64,000 nucleotides of DNA from contig NZ_QQZY01000004.1 of NCBI RefSeq assembly GCF_003351045.1, forward strand, positions 221,391-285,390, in the 5' to 3' direction. Below, piece after piece: positions 51,311 to 60,460 of the stretch. The translations under genes were made by a program, and so were the position numbers. This DNA is from Gaiella occulta (GTDB lineage: Bacteria; Actinomycetota; Thermoleophilia; Gaiellales; Gaiellaceae). The notes beneath the pieces were generated by a model. The model searched no databases, was not told where the DNA came from, and worked only from the letters and a program-made list of their open reading frames with translations. The first letter of the stretch is position 1, and every line of letters starts with the position of its first letter.

Positions 51311-52003
51311 GTGACGACCGACCGGCAGCGTGAGGTACAGCTCGAAGCTCGTGCCGAGGCCGTGCCGCTCGCGCTCGTCGCCGCGGGAACCCTGGCCGCG
51401 CTGGCTGCGGTGAGCGCATGGCGTGGCTGGGAGCTGGTCGACCGGCGCCTGTGGTGGGTGTGGCTCGCGCTCGCGCTGCCGGAGCTGCTGCTCGGCGCGG
51501 CGCTCCTCGGCGGGCTCGGCCGCATCGGCGATGCCGAGCGTCGCCGCCGCGTCGCCGCCGCGCTCATCGCCGTCGTCGTCGCCGGCAGCCTCGTCGGGCT
51601 GGGCCTGCTCGTCGTCTCCCTCGTCCACTTCGGCAGGTCGGTGTCGGGCGCGCAGCTGCTTGCGAGCGCGGCGGCGCTGCTGCTCAGCAACGTCGTCGCG
51701 TTCGCGCTCGCGTTCTGGGAGCTCGACTGCGGAGGGCCGGCGCGGCGGGCGCTCGCCGCGCAGCGGACGGCGCCGGACTTCCAGTTCCCGCAGGACGAGA
51801 ACGCCCAGCTGGCGCGACCCGGATGGCAGCCGCAGCTCGTCGACTACGCGTACTTCTCCTTCACCAACTCGGTGGCGTTCAGCCCGACGGACGTGATGCC
51901 GCTGACCCGGCCCGCGAAGGCGCTGATGGCCGTCGAGTCGGCGATCTCGTTCGCGACGGTGCTCGTCGTCGCCGCGCGCGCGATCAACATCCTCGGGGCG
52001 TAG
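51311..52003 (+). CDS. DUF1345-like membrane protein
   Basis: 230 residues from GTG 51311. Four or five transmembrane helices, with the diagnostic C-terminal block YFSFTNSVAFSPTDVMPL followed by a final helix SAISFATVLVVAARAINIL. This block resembles the pore/filter of two-TM ion channels and is typical of DUF1345 and related channel-like proteins. Between helices 4 and 5 a hydrophilic stretch (APDFQFPQDENAQLARPGW) is likely cytoplasmic. Function not established. Divergent from the AKR operon. Confidence 0.72.
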   Translation: MTTDRQREVQLEARAEAVPLALVAAGTLAALAAVSAWRGWELVDRRLWWVWLALALPELLLGAALLGGLGRIGDAERRRRVAAALIAVVVAGSLVGLGLLVVSLVHFGRSVSGAQLLASAAALLLSNVVAFALAFWELDCGGPARRALAAQRTAPDFQFPQDENAQLARPGWQPQLVDYAYFSFTNSVAFSPTDVMPLTRPAKALMAVESAISFATVLVVAARAINILGA

Positions 52004-52020
52004 GAGGGCGCCGCTCGCGG

Positions 52021-52779
52021 CTAGCGTCCGTCCGCGCCGAGTGCGTCGTAGGCGGGCGCGAGCGCGTCGACGAGATCGCCGTCGCCCACCGCGATGCCGC
52101 TGCGGCCGAGCCGCTTGAGGACCGCGGCGGGCGGCAGCGGGCGCACGGGCCGCGCCGCCGGCAGCGGCCCCGCGCGCCACGGGTCGCGCGACGGCTCGGC
52201 CGCCGCCGTCGCAAGCGCCGCCTCGGCGGGGCGCCGCTCCCGTGTGGCGTGGTAGCCGCGCCAGCGCAGGAGCAGCGAGGGATCGCGGTCGACGAGATCG
52301 GCGGCGACGTACGCGAGCGCCGCCAGGTGCTTGCACGGCCGCTCGGGGTCGGGACACGAGCAGCTCCGCGTGAGCGAGCCGGTGCTGGGCACGAGCCGGG
52401 CGCCCCAGTCCACGAGCAGCTCGTGCGCGAGGTGCACCGGCTGCTCGCGCCGCTCGAGCGCCGCTTTTAGGTAGGAGCCGCCGCGCGGCGAGCGCTCGAG
52501 AGCCGCCCACGTGCGCGGCGCCACCGGCGCGGCCGAGAGCGTCACGTGGTACTCGTAGGCGCCGCTCCCGCACACCTGCGCGGCGATCGTGCGGCCGTCG
52601 AGCGAGACGGAGTGGACGAAGCCGGTGCGGGCCAGGATGCGCCCGCGCTCGGCGCGCGCCGAGCCCTCCTCGGGCACGACGGCGGTCGCCAGCCAGCGAG
52701 CCCACGGGCCGCGGCCGATCCGGTCGCCGTCGCCCGCCACGAACACGGGGCGCCCGTCGTCGACGACGAACGCGGTCAT
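52021..52779 (-). CDS. SWIM zinc-finger protein
   Basis: 252 residues. The SWIM motif CxCx(n)CxH is present as CSCPDPERPCKHLAALAY at about residues 144-161, embedded in the usual actinobacterial context (RTIAAQVCGSGAYEYHVTL upstream). SWIM domains bind DNA or proteins. The ATG overlaps the stop of the SNF2 helicase gene (ATGA), so the two probably work as one complex. This coupled pair recurs in actinobacteria; the role is thought to be in chromatin or DNA repair but is not settled. Confidence 0.88.
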   Translation of the reverse strand: MTAFVVDDGRPVFVAGDGDRIGRGPWARWLATAVVPEEGSARAERGRILARTGFVHSVSLDGRTIAAQVCGSGAYEYHVTLSAAPVAPRTWAALERSPRGGSYLKAALERREQPVHLAHELLVDWGARLVPSTGSLTRSCSCPDPERPCKHLAALAYVAADLVDRDPSLLLRWRGYHATRERRPAEAALATAAAEPSRDPWRAGPLPAARPVRPLPPAAVLKRLGRSGIAVGDGDLVDALAPAYDALGADGR

Positions 52780-55685
52780 GCGGCGGCCTCCTCGACCGCG
52801 TCGGGCGCGAGCGCGACGGCGGCGCGGATCGCGTCGAGGTCGAGCTCGCCGAGCCAGTCCTCCGACCGTCCGGCGATGACCTTGGCGGCGAGCTCGCGCT
52901 TCGACTCGAGCAGCTCGTCGATGCGCTCCTCCAGCGTGGCGGTGCAGATGAGGCTGTGCACGAACACGTCCTTGCGCTGGCCGAAGCGGTAGGCGCGGTC
53001 GGTCGCCTGCTGCTCGACGGCGGGGTTCCACCAGCGGTCGAAGTGGAACACGTGGTTCGCCATCGGCAGGTTGAGCCCGCGCCCGCCCGCCCTGATCGAG
53101 ATGACGAGCACGGCCGGGCCGTCGTCGCGGCCGAAGGACTCGACGAGCTCCTCGCGCCGGCGGGCGCCGAGGCCGCCGTGGAAGAACCCGACGCCGCGGC
53201 CGAGCCGCTCGGCCAGGTGGGGCGCGAGGCGGTCGAAGCCAGGGTACTGCGTGAACACGAGCGCCTTGTCGCCGTGCGGCACGGCGCGGAGCAGCTCGAC
53301 GAGGCGCTCGAGCTTGCCGGAGCGGCCGTCGAGCGGCTGCCCCGTGGCGACGATCAGCTCGGGGTGGTTGCACACCTGCTTGAGCTGGCTCAGCATCGCC
53401 AGCACCGCCCCGCGGCGCCCGAACGAGCGCTCGTGCTCCTCGATGCGCGGCATCCAGCGGTCGACGGTGGCCCGGTACAGCCCCGCCTGCTCGACGGTCA
53501 GCCGGCAGCGCTGCTTCGCAACCGTGATGCGGGGCAGCTCCAGCTCGACCTCGGGCGCGTCCTTGGGCCGGCGCAGGATGAACGGCCCCACGACGGCGCG
53601 CAGCCGCTCGAGCGCGCGCTCGTCGCCCGCCAGCTCGATCGGCCGCGCGAAGGTGCGCTCGAAGCGGTCGCGGGAGCCGAGCAGGCCGGGGTTGACGATG
53701 TCCATCAGCGCCCACAGCTCGCCGAGGTTGTTCTCGATCGGCGTGCCGGTCATCGCGAGCTTGCGCCGGGCGGGCAGCCGGCGCAGCGCCCGCGCACGCC
53801 TGGTGGCCGGGTTCTTGACGTCCTGCGCCTCGTCCAGCAGCAGCCGGTCCCAGTCGACCTGTGCAAGGTCGTCGACGTCGCGCGTGGCGACGTCGTACGA
53901 GGTGACGACCACGTCGCTCGCCTGCGCGGCCGCGACGAGAGCCGGGCCCGCGAGGCGCCCTGTCCCGTGGTGGACGTGCACGCGCAGGGAGGGCGCGAAG
54001 CGGGCGATCTCCCGCGCCCACTGGCGCGTGACGCTCATCGGGCAGACGACGAGCGTCGGGCCGACGGCGCCGGCGCCGTGCTCCTCGCGCTCCGACAGCA
54101 GCATCGCGATCGCCTGCACCGTCTTCCCGAGTCCCATGTCGTCGGCGAGGATGGCGCCGATGCCGAGGTCGCCGAGAAGCCGCAACCAGCCGTGCCCGCG
54201 CTCCTGGAAGGGGAACAGCGCCAGCGTCATGCCGGCGGGCGTCGGCAGCGGGTCGAAGCGGCGCTCGTCGCCTCCCTGCAGCAGCGCGGCGAGCGTCGCA
54301 TCGAGGAAGACCTCTCCGAGCTCGAGCCCGGCCTCGTCCGTCTCGACGCCCGAGACGGCGCGCACGAGGTCGACGATGCCGCCGGCGCTACGGCGGCGCT
54401 CGAGAAAGCGCAGGGCGCGGTCGACGTCCGTCTGCCGCAGCGCGTGCCAGCGACCGCCGACGCGGATCAGCGGCTCCTTGGCGGCGGCGAGCTCGCGCAG
54501 CTCCTCCTCGCTGACCAGGGTGTCGCCGATCGCGAGCTGCCATGCGAACGAGGCGAGCGCGTCTCTCGAGAGCAGGCCGCTCGAGCGGCGCGGACCCTCG
54601 CTGCCGGCGCTGAGGTTGACCCGCAGCGGGCTCGACGAGCGCACCCAGCCGGTGGGGAGGAGCACCGGCACGCCGAGCTCGTCGAGCTGCGGCTTCGCCT
54701 CGCGCAGGAAGTAGCGGACGGCGTCCTCGTCGAGAGCGGCGTCGGCGGGGCGTTCGAGGTCGAAGCCGATGCCGCCCGCGGCGAGGATCGGCTCGATCTC
54801 CGCCAGCCGCCGCTGCAGCAGCCGCCGCGGGTCGCCGGCGCGCAGGAACGAGAACACCTCGTCGCCGTCCTCCCACAGCATCGACGCGGGCAGGCCGAGC
54901 GTCGGGTCGTCGGCGGCCTGCAGCCACAGCTCGAGGGCGAGCGCGTGGTCGTCGCGCTCGTCGAGGCGGAGTGCGAGCGTCCACGGCGCCTGCGTTCGGC
55001 CGGCGAGCCCGCGGTCGACCCAGGCGCTGAGCCGCCGCTCGAGCGCCGCGTAGCCGGAGTGGGGCGCGAGCTCGGGGTCGGGGGCGGCGAGCCCGTCGAG
55101 GAAGAGCTCGACGGCACTCGGGCGCCCGCGCCCGTGGCGTCTGCCGAGCCGGACACCTGCCGAGCGCAGCCGGTCGCGCGCGATCTGGTCGACGGCGCAC
55201 GCGTAGAGGTCGTGGACGGCGGCGGCGGGGTCGCCGTCGAACGGGTCCGCGCACACGGCGGGGAGGGCGGAGGCGACGGCCGCGAGCGCCGCCTGCACGC
55301 TCGCGTCGAGCGTCGCCCCCCAGAAGGCGAGCCACGCGCCGCCGGCGTGCTGCAGCTGCGGGTGGACGAGGCCCTCGGCGACGGAGCGTCGCGCGATCTC
55401 GACGACCGCGAACGTCGCGCGGGCCGTGTCTCCGAGCTCGAGCCCGTCGGGTGGGCTGTCGGCGAGGCGCAGCAGCTCGTGCAGCGCGACCCGGCGTGCC
55501 GTCACGCTGTGCCCGAGGTGTGCGAGGTCGGCGACCGCGGGCATGCCGACGTGGAGGTGACCGGCCGACAGCGAGCCGTCGGCGGCGCGCGCGAAGGCGT
55601 ACGCGGTCGCGTCCTGCTGCCAGAGCAGCTCGAACGCCGCTAGCGCGGGGGCCGCGTCGGGAATGGTCGGCTCGGGCGTGGACAC
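52776..55685 (-). CDS. SNF2-family DEAD/DEAH helicase
   Basis: 969 residues from GTG 55685, which follows a TATCCT box and a GGAAGG ribosome site. An uncharacterised N-terminal ~450 residues (SNF2_assoc type) precede the helicase: motif I ILADDMGLGKTVQAI (about 511-525), motif Ia VVCPMSVTRQWA, motif II LLLDEAQDVKN (about 612-622), motif III MTGTPIENNL. The second RecA lobe has VFTQYPGFDRL, LVISIRAGGRGLNL (motif V) and DRAYRFGQ (motif VI). It is a dsDNA translocase remodelling protein-DNA complexes, not necessarily a strand separator. Coupled to the SWIM protein gene. Confidence 0.95.
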   Translation of the reverse strand: MSTPEPTIPDAAPALAAFELLWQQDATAYAFARAADGSLSAGHLHVGMPAVADLAHLGHSVTARRVALHELLRLADSPPDGLELGDTARATFAVVEIARRSVAEGLVHPQLQHAGGAWLAFWGATLDASVQAALAAVASALPAVCADPFDGDPAAAVHDLYACAVDQIARDRLRSAGVRLGRRHGRGRPSAVELFLDGLAAPDPELAPHSGYAALERRLSAWVDRGLAGRTQAPWTLALRLDERDDHALALELWLQAADDPTLGLPASMLWEDGDEVFSFLRAGDPRRLLQRRLAEIEPILAAGGIGFDLERPADAALDEDAVRYFLREAKPQLDELGVPVLLPTGWVRSSSPLRVNLSAGSEGPRRSSGLLSRDALASFAWQLAIGDTLVSEEELRELAAAKEPLIRVGGRWHALRQTDVDRALRFLERRRSAGGIVDLVRAVSGVETDEAGLELGEVFLDATLAALLQGGDERRFDPLPTPAGMTLALFPFQERGHGWLRLLGDLGIGAILADDMGLGKTVQAIAMLLSEREEHGAGAVGPTLVVCPMSVTRQWAREIARFAPSLRVHVHHGTGRLAGPALVAAAQASDVVVTSYDVATRDVDDLAQVDWDRLLLDEAQDVKNPATRRARALRRLPARRKLAMTGTPIENNLGELWALMDIVNPGLLGSRDRFERTFARPIELAGDERALERLRAVVGPFILRRPKDAPEVELELPRITVAKQRCRLTVEQAGLYRATVDRWMPRIEEHERSFGRRGAVLAMLSQLKQVCNHPELIVATGQPLDGRSGKLERLVELLRAVPHGDKALVFTQYPGFDRLAPHLAERLGRGVGFFHGGLGARRREELVESFGRDDGPAVLVISIRAGGRGLNLPMANHVFHFDRWWNPAVEQQATDRAYRFGQRKDVFVHSLICTATLEERIDELLESKRELAAKVIAGRSEDWLGELDLDAIRAAVALAPDAVEEAAA

Positions 55686-55811
55686 GAACCTTCCAGGATA
55701 CGGTCAGCGGCCGACGCCGGGCCGGAGAAGGCCCTGCGACCGCGCAAACCGGACAGCGAGAGCGCGCACGGCGGATCGATCCTGCGCGGGGCGAGTGGGA
55801 CACTTTGGGCG

Positions 55812-56327
55812 GTGGACGCCCGCGCAGCCGATCACGACCCGCTTCCGTCCGTCGACGCGGACACGCTGAAAGCCGCCGTCGGCGCCTGGGCGACAGGGGT
55901 GGCGATCGTGACGGCGGCTCTCCCCGACGGGCGCAGCGCCGGCCTCGTGATGGTGAGCCTGGCGCCGGTCTCCCAGGACCCGCCTCTCGTCCTGTGGAGC
56001 GTCGACCGCCGTTCGGGCAGCCTCGACGTCTGGCTCGGTGCGCCGGGGTACGCGCTGCACCTGCTCGCGGCCGACCAGGAGGAGCTCGTCTGGCGCTTCG
56101 CGCGCAGGGGAGGGGAGAAGTTCGACGGGCTCGCGACGCGGGTCGGGGTGATCGGCGCTCCGCTCCTCGACGGCGCCGCGGCCACAATCGAGTGCGCGCT
56201 GCACGCGCGCTTCGACGGTGGCGACCACGTCATTCTCGTCGGCCGCGTCGTCGCCGCCGAGACGACCGACCGCGCTCCGCTCGTGATGCATGCCGGCCGC
56301 CTCCATCGCGGCCTCGGCCCCGCCTGA
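55812..56327 (+). CDS. Flavin reductase (two-component monooxygenase partner)
   Basis: 171 residues from GTG 55812. Flavin_Reduct (HpaC/RutF-like) fold: AVGAWATGVAIVTAALPDGRSAGLVMVSLAPVSQDPPLVLWSV in segments, then YALHLLAADQEELVWRFA and the C-terminal HVILVGRVVAAE. It makes free FMNH2 with NAD(P)H. Only 25 bases upstream of an LLM-class monooxygenase gene, to which it surely delivers reduced flavin. Confidence 0.9.
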   Translation: MDARAADHDPLPSVDADTLKAAVGAWATGVAIVTAALPDGRSAGLVMVSLAPVSQDPPLVLWSVDRRSGSLDVWLGAPGYALHLLAADQEELVWRFARRGGEKFDGLATRVGVIGAPLLDGAAATIECALHARFDGGDHVILVGRVVAAETTDRAPLVMHAGRLHRGLGPA

Positions 56328-56352
56328 CCAACAACCCCGCAAGGAGGATGCG

Positions 56353-57453
56353 TTGACGAAGCCACTGCTCGACGGTGCCGACCTGAAGCTCGGCCTGTTC
56401 TCGGCCAACTGCTCGTCCGGCATGGCCGTGACGAAGATCGAGGAGCGCTGGCAGGCGACGTGGGACGACAACCTGCGTCTCGCCCGTCTCGCCGACGAGG
56501 TCGGCATCGACTTCATGCTGCCGATCGCGCGCTGGATCGGCTACGGCGGCGAGACGAACTTCCACGAGAGCGTGCTCGACCCGGTCGCGCTCGCGGCCGG
56601 GCTGCTCGCCGAGACGGAGCGGCTGTTCGTGTTCGCCACCATCCACACGGCGTTCAACCACCCGCTCGTGGCGGCGAAGGCGATGGCGACGGTCGACCAG
56701 ATCGGCCGCGGCCGCGCGGGGCTGAACATCGTGGCGGGCTGGAACAAGCCCGAGTACGACGCGATGGGGGTCGAGCTGCCGCAGGACCACGACGACCGCT
56801 ACGCGCTCGCGCAGGAGTGGTGGGAGATCGTCAGGCGCCTGTGGACCGAGCCGGGGCGCTACGACATCGACGGGCGCTTCTGGAAGCTGAGCGGCGTCGA
56901 GGCGCTTCCGAAGCCGTACGACGGCCTGCTGCCGATTCTCAACGCCGGCTCGTCCACGCAGGGACGCGACTTTGCCGCACGCAACTCGAACGTCGTCTTC
57001 ACCGTCGTCGGCGGCCCCGACGACGGCGCCGCCGTCGTCGCCCAGGTGGAGGCGAACGCCCGCGAGACGTACGGTCGCGAGGTCGGCGTGTTCACGCCGT
57101 CCTACTGCGTCTGCCGGCCGACGAGGGAGGAGGCGGAGGACTTCCACCGCTGGTACGCGGAGGAGAACGCCGACTGGGACGCGGTCGAGAACCTGATGAC
57201 GCTGCAGGGCCTCCACGCGCAGTCGTTCACGCCGGAGATGCTGCAGATGTTCCGCGGGCGCTTCGCCGGCGGCCACGGCGTCTGCCCGCTGATCGGCTCG
57301 CCGGACGATGTCGCGAACGAGATCAAGCGCTTCTGGGACGCCGGCTTCAAGGGCATGACGCTATCGTTCGTCGATTATGTGGGTGAGCTCGAGTACTTCG
57401 CCCAGGAGGTTCTCCCGCGCCTCGAGCGGATGGGGGTGCGCACGCCCCGCTGA
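56353..57453 (+). CDS. LLM-class flavin monooxygenase (RutA/SsuD-like)
   Basis: 366 residues. The start is TTG 56353, fixed by AAGGAGG at 56341-56347; the nearby ATG 56348 is out of frame. Luciferase-like barrel: KLGLFSANCSSGMAV, DFMLPIARWIGYGGETNFHES, LFVFATIHTAFNHPLVAAK, GRAGLNIVAGWNKPEYDAMG and ILNAGSSTQGRDFAARNSNVV. The ARNSNVVF and AGWN features match the RutA/SsuD/dibenzothiophene-type enzymes that use FMNH2 and O2 to open rings or desulfonate. With the flavin reductase before it and an AraC-type regulator after it, it forms an inducible monooxygenase module. Substrate unknown. Confidence 0.9.
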   Translation: MTKPLLDGADLKLGLFSANCSSGMAVTKIEERWQATWDDNLRLARLADEVGIDFMLPIARWIGYGGETNFHESVLDPVALAAGLLAETERLFVFATIHTAFNHPLVAAKAMATVDQIGRGRAGLNIVAGWNKPEYDAMGVELPQDHDDRYALAQEWWEIVRRLWTEPGRYDIDGRFWKLSGVEALPKPYDGLLPILNAGSSTQGRDFAARNSNVVFTVVGGPDDGAAVVAQVEANARETYGREVGVFTPSYCVCRPTREEAEDFHRWYAEENADWDAVENLMTLQGLHAQSFTPEMLQMFRGRFAGGHGVCPLIGSPDDVANEIKRFWDAGFKGMTLSFVDYVGELEYFAQEVLPRLERMGVRTPR

Positions 57454-57486
57454 GCCGCTCGCCCGCAGCGCGCCCCGGCGCGCGCC

Positions 57487-58437
57487 ATGAGCGTCGGGCT
57501 GGACGTCGAGCCGCTCGCGACGCACCGCCGGGTGCGCAGCCGCGAGCCCGACGTCCTCCGCGACGCCGTCGCGGAGCTCGCGGTCGGCCACGACGTGCTC
57601 CACGGCGGCCGCCCGCTCGACGGCCTCGTCAACGGCGCCGTCATCGGGTCCACCAATCTCGTCTACGTGCGCTACGGCGGCCGCGTCCTCGTCGAGGCTC
57701 CGGCCACCGGCGCGCGCGTGGCGGTCACCGTGCCGCTCGGGCCGATGGAGGTGCGCACGCGCCAGGAGCGCCGCACGCTCTCCGGCGAGGGGTTCGTGCT
57801 CGGCCAGGACCGCGCGACGGTGATGCGCCCGGATCCCGAGGCGGGCGCGGTCGTGATCGCCGTCGATCGGGTCGAGCTCGACCGGGCCCTCGCGCGGCTC
57901 GCGGGCAGGCCGCTGCCTCCGGTCGAGTTCGGGCCGCAATGGACGACGCCTGTCGCGTCGCGTGCGATCGTCGACGTCACCTGGCGTCACGTCGTCACCG
58001 TGCTCGCCGGGCTGTCGACGACTCCGCGTGCGGCGACGCGGGCGCTCGAGAGCGTCCTGCTCGACGCGATCCTCCTCGGCATGCCGCACTCCCAGTCTGC
58101 CGCGCTGGCGGCGCCCGTGGGCCCCGCGCCGGGCCACGCCGCCCGTGCCCGGGAGTGGATGGAGAAGCACCACGCCGAGCAGATCACGGTGGGCGACATC
58201 GCCGCGGGCGTGGGGCTCAGCGTGCGGCAGCTGCAGGAGGTGACGCGGGCGAGCTTCGGGGCGACGCCGTCGGAGATCCTGCGCGGGATCAGGCTCGACC
58301 GCGCACGCGCGCTGCTGCTCTCCGGCGCGGCGACCACCGTCGCCTCCGCGGCGTGCCAGGTCGGCGTGTCGCACCTCGGCCGTTTCGCGGCAGCCTACCG
58401 CGAGCGCTTCGGCGAGCTGCCGTCGCAGACCGTCTGA
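57487..58437 (+). CDS. AraC-family activator (AraC-binding-like N-domain)
   Basis: 316 residues. The N-terminal ~190 residues match the AraC_binding_2-type sensor (LVYVRYGGRVLVEAP, FVLGQDRATVMRP, VIAVDRVELDRAL). The C-terminal HTH_18 has two helix-turn-helix units: ITVGDIAAGVGLSVRQLQEV and ASAACQVGVSHLGRFAAAYRERFGELPSQT. Likely activator of the flavin reductase-monooxygenase pair 33 bases upstream. No clear binding repeats were recognised. The next gene starts one base after its stop. Confidence 0.92.
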   Translation: MSVGLDVEPLATHRRVRSREPDVLRDAVAELAVGHDVLHGGRPLDGLVNGAVIGSTNLVYVRYGGRVLVEAPATGARVAVTVPLGPMEVRTRQERRTLSGEGFVLGQDRATVMRPDPEAGAVVIAVDRVELDRALARLAGRPLPPVEFGPQWTTPVASRAIVDVTWRHVVTVLAGLSTTPRAATRALESVLLDAILLGMPHSQSAALAAPVGPAPGHAARAREWMEKHHAEQITVGDIAAGVGLSVRQLQEVTRASFGATPSEILRGIRLDRARALLLSGAATTVASAACQVGVSHLGRFAAAYRERFGELPSQTV

Positions 58438-58438
58438 C

Positions 58439-59161
58439 GTGCCGGGAGCGCTCCGCGTGAGCGAGTCGATCGACCCGGAGGGCGCGCATCTGGCGGCGCT
58501 GCGGCGGCTCGCCGACTTCGCGGGTGCACGGGTGTTCGAGGTGGGATGCGGCGACGGCCGGCTGACGCTGGGGATCGCGCGCGACGCGGCAACCGTGTTC
58601 GCGTGCGACCCCGACGAGCGTGACATCGCCACAGCCCGACAGCGGTTGCCACGCGACCTGGGCGGCGCGGTCACCTACGCGGTCGGCTCGGCGCGGGAGA
58701 TCGAGATCCCGCGCGCCGGCTTCGACATCGTCGTCTTCTCGTGGTCGCTCTGATGCGTGGAGCGAGAGGACGTCGTGCACGTCCTTCGTCGCGTTCGGCG
58801 GGCGCTCGTCCCGGGCGGAGTCATCCTCGACCTGCAGGTGATACCTCCCGAGCCCGTGATCCTGGTGGACGGCGCTGCGATCTGTCGGCTGGAAGGAGGG
58901 TCGCTGCTCGACGATGCCGCCGCCGCGGCTGCGGAGGTCGGCGCGATGGTCGCCCAGGGCCTCCTTCGGGAGGAGGCGGTGGACGACCATGACGTCCTCC
59001 ATCACTATCCAAGCGGCCGCTCGCTCGTCGAGGACTTCGAGACGAGGAAGCGGTCCGTCCCGGCGGGCACCGTTGCGCTGCTGGCCGCGATCGAGCGACC
59101 CTGCATCATCCGCGAGTCCTGCCGCCTGCGGCGCCTACGCCGCACCGCCGTGGACGACTGA
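58439..59161 (+). CDS. Class I SAM methyltransferase interrupted by an in-frame TGA
   Basis: One continuous frame of ~240 codons containing a single TGA at 58751-58753. Before it lie motif I VFEVGCGDGRLTLGIA, FACDPDERDI and the motif IV region FDIVVFSWSL. After it the sequence continues at once as CVEREDVVHVLRRVRRALVPGG (in two pieces, the normal motif V/VI) and a C-terminal domain. Homologues, as I recall them, have a Cys just where the TGA is (SWSL-C-C-V). Three readings are possible: a nonsense mutation (pseudogene), sequencing error, or selenocysteine insertion. A hairpin 12-34 bases downstream of the TGA has SECIS-like spacing. If TGA stops translation, the 104-residue product is useless; a GTG at 58757 could restart the second half. 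Methyl acceptor unknown. Confidence 0.7.
58766..58786 (+). other. Hairpin downstream of the in-frame TGA (SECIS-like spacing)
   Basis: AGGACGT-CGTGC-ACGTCCT, 7 bp (plus one outer G-U) with a 5-base loop that starts 20 bases after the TGA and contains G as its second base. Spacing and loop fit the general bacterial SECIS description. It lies in coding sequence, so it may be incidental. Confidence 0.35.
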
Positions 59162-59238
59162 GCGGCGGCGGCGCACGCCGCCTCTCCGAGCTTCCTCGGA
59201 CGCGATCGGGGTGCTGCGCGGCGACGCGCGCTTCGGCG

Positions 59239-59415
59239 TCAGTAGCTGAAGACGGTGGCCGCCTCCTCTCCGATCCACTCCCACAGGGGCGTCGCGCCCG
59301 CGATGCGTGCGTTGGCGACGAGAGGGGTGCCGTCGAGCCCGCGTGCCTTGACGCAGATCGGGCACACGAGCAGCTCTCCACCACCGTCGGCGTCGACCCG
59401 GACTTCCGCGATCAC
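59239..59415 (-). pseudogene. C-terminal remnant of a DsrE-like protein
   Basis: About 58 residues: GGGELLVCPICVKARGLDGT, then ARIAGATPLWEWIGEEAATVFSY and stop. The VCPxCxKARG and ITGATP-like blocks are the C-terminal half of DsrE/DsrF-like small proteins of ~115 residues. The N-terminal strand and helix are absent; upstream of the only start-like codon (GTG 59415) the frame is unrelated sequence next to the HNH gene. The gene appears to have lost its 5' half at this boundary. Confidence 0.65.
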
Positions 59416-59450
59416 GCCGGACGAGAGATGCGGGCTCTTGCCCCCTCCGC

Positions 59451-60350
59451 TCAGGCTGCGGCGGCAAAGCGTGCGAAGCGGGCTTCCAGCCGACCGCGGT
59501 CGGGCCGGAGAGAGGGGCGCCGCGGCACCTCGATCAGCGCCTGGTGGAACCCTTTCAGGAGCTCCAGCATCGGCCCGTCCTCCTCGTCGAGGAGACGGTG
59601 CGAGACGTGCACGCGGAAGTCCGGGTCGACGCCGACGAGATCCTGGTCGTAGGCACGATGGTGGATCGTGCAGAGGCTGAGCCCGTTGCTCACGACGGCG
59701 TCGCCCTCCCCCTCGGCGTCCCCGACGATGTGCGCGGCGTCGAGGAGGCGAACCTCCTGCAGCCTGCAGATCGCGCAGCGGTCGCGGTAGGCGGGTAGCA
59801 CGGCGCCGCGGAACTGCGCCTGGTGGAGGCGCTGCTTCACCTCTCGAACGACGTACCGGCGCTCGATCTCGTCCGGGATGTGCACGGGCTCGCGCTCGTC
59901 GTAGGGGCCGCGCATCTTCCCGAACGTGAGGAGCACCCGCAGCTCCCGCGGGAAGTCGCGCTCGACGAACGTCGGGTAGATCGGGCGGTACCAGCCGGGC
60001 CGCGTGCCCACGAAGTAGACGACCGGCACGTCGAGCAGGTGGGCGCTTCGCAGCCACCTGTTGAAGTGGTTGTCCGGGTCGTCGCCCTGGTACCGGTAGA
60101 GCACGCCGTCCGGCGTCTGCTCGTCCCGGTAGCGGTCCTGTTTGTAGGAGCTGTTGACCGAGAGCGCCGCCGGCCCGCGTTGCGCCTCGGCCGAACGGTA
60201 GATCCCGTACGAGCGGTTGAGGAACGGCACGCGCCGGCCACGGAAGCTGAAGCCCTCGACGAGCGCGGCGTAGGGGAGGTCGGGGCCCCACTTCGCCTGC
60301 AGGACGTCGAGGGCCGCGAAGCACGAGCTCCTGACGTCGTCGTCCCGCAC
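59451..60350 (-). CDS. HNH endonuclease, restriction-like
   Basis: 299 residues from GTG 60350 (the frame stays open to 60425). The C-terminal HNH_2 domain is clear: CAICRLQEVRLLDAAHIVGD, then the Asn in VVSNGLSLCTIHHRAYDQDLVGVD, with two CxxC-like zinc pairs. The N-terminal ~180 residues (YAALVEGFSFRGRRVPFLNR, GIYRSAEAQRG) match the domain found before HNH in putative type IV or modification-dependent restriction enzymes. It lies directly outside the serine recombinase gene and may be cargo or boundary of the mobile element. The DNA target is unknown. Confidence 0.85.
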   Translation of the reverse strand: MRDDDVRSSCFAALDVLQAKWGPDLPYAALVEGFSFRGRRVPFLNRSYGIYRSAEAQRGPAALSVNSSYKQDRYRDEQTPDGVLYRYQGDDPDNHFNRWLRSAHLLDVPVVYFVGTRPGWYRPIYPTFVERDFPRELRVLLTFGKMRGPYDEREPVHIPDEIERRYVVREVKQRLHQAQFRGAVLPAYRDRCAICRLQEVRLLDAAHIVGDAEGEGDAVVSNGLSLCTIHHRAYDQDLVGVDPDFRVHVSHRLLDEEDGPMLELLKGFHQALIEVPRRPSLRPDRGRLEARFARFAAAA

Positions 60351-60460
60351 GCGCTGATTCTCGGGGCCAGGGTGCCACTCGTCAACGCCGTGACAGGGCG
60401 ATGTCCATCGCTCGGGTGAGAGCACGCTGGCGCATGCCAGTGTTTGTTAATGTCCCCTGA

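Noticed and set aside
59106..59467. Other minus-strand frames across the DsrE remnant as a new gene
   Set aside because: Only one frame carries recognisable sequence; the others are shadows.
4888..60457. TGTTTGTYAATGTCYCC similarity between 4888-4904 and 60441-60457 as possible att sites
   Set aside because: 15 of 17 matches is expected by chance for many pairs in 64 kb; no further homology around either site.
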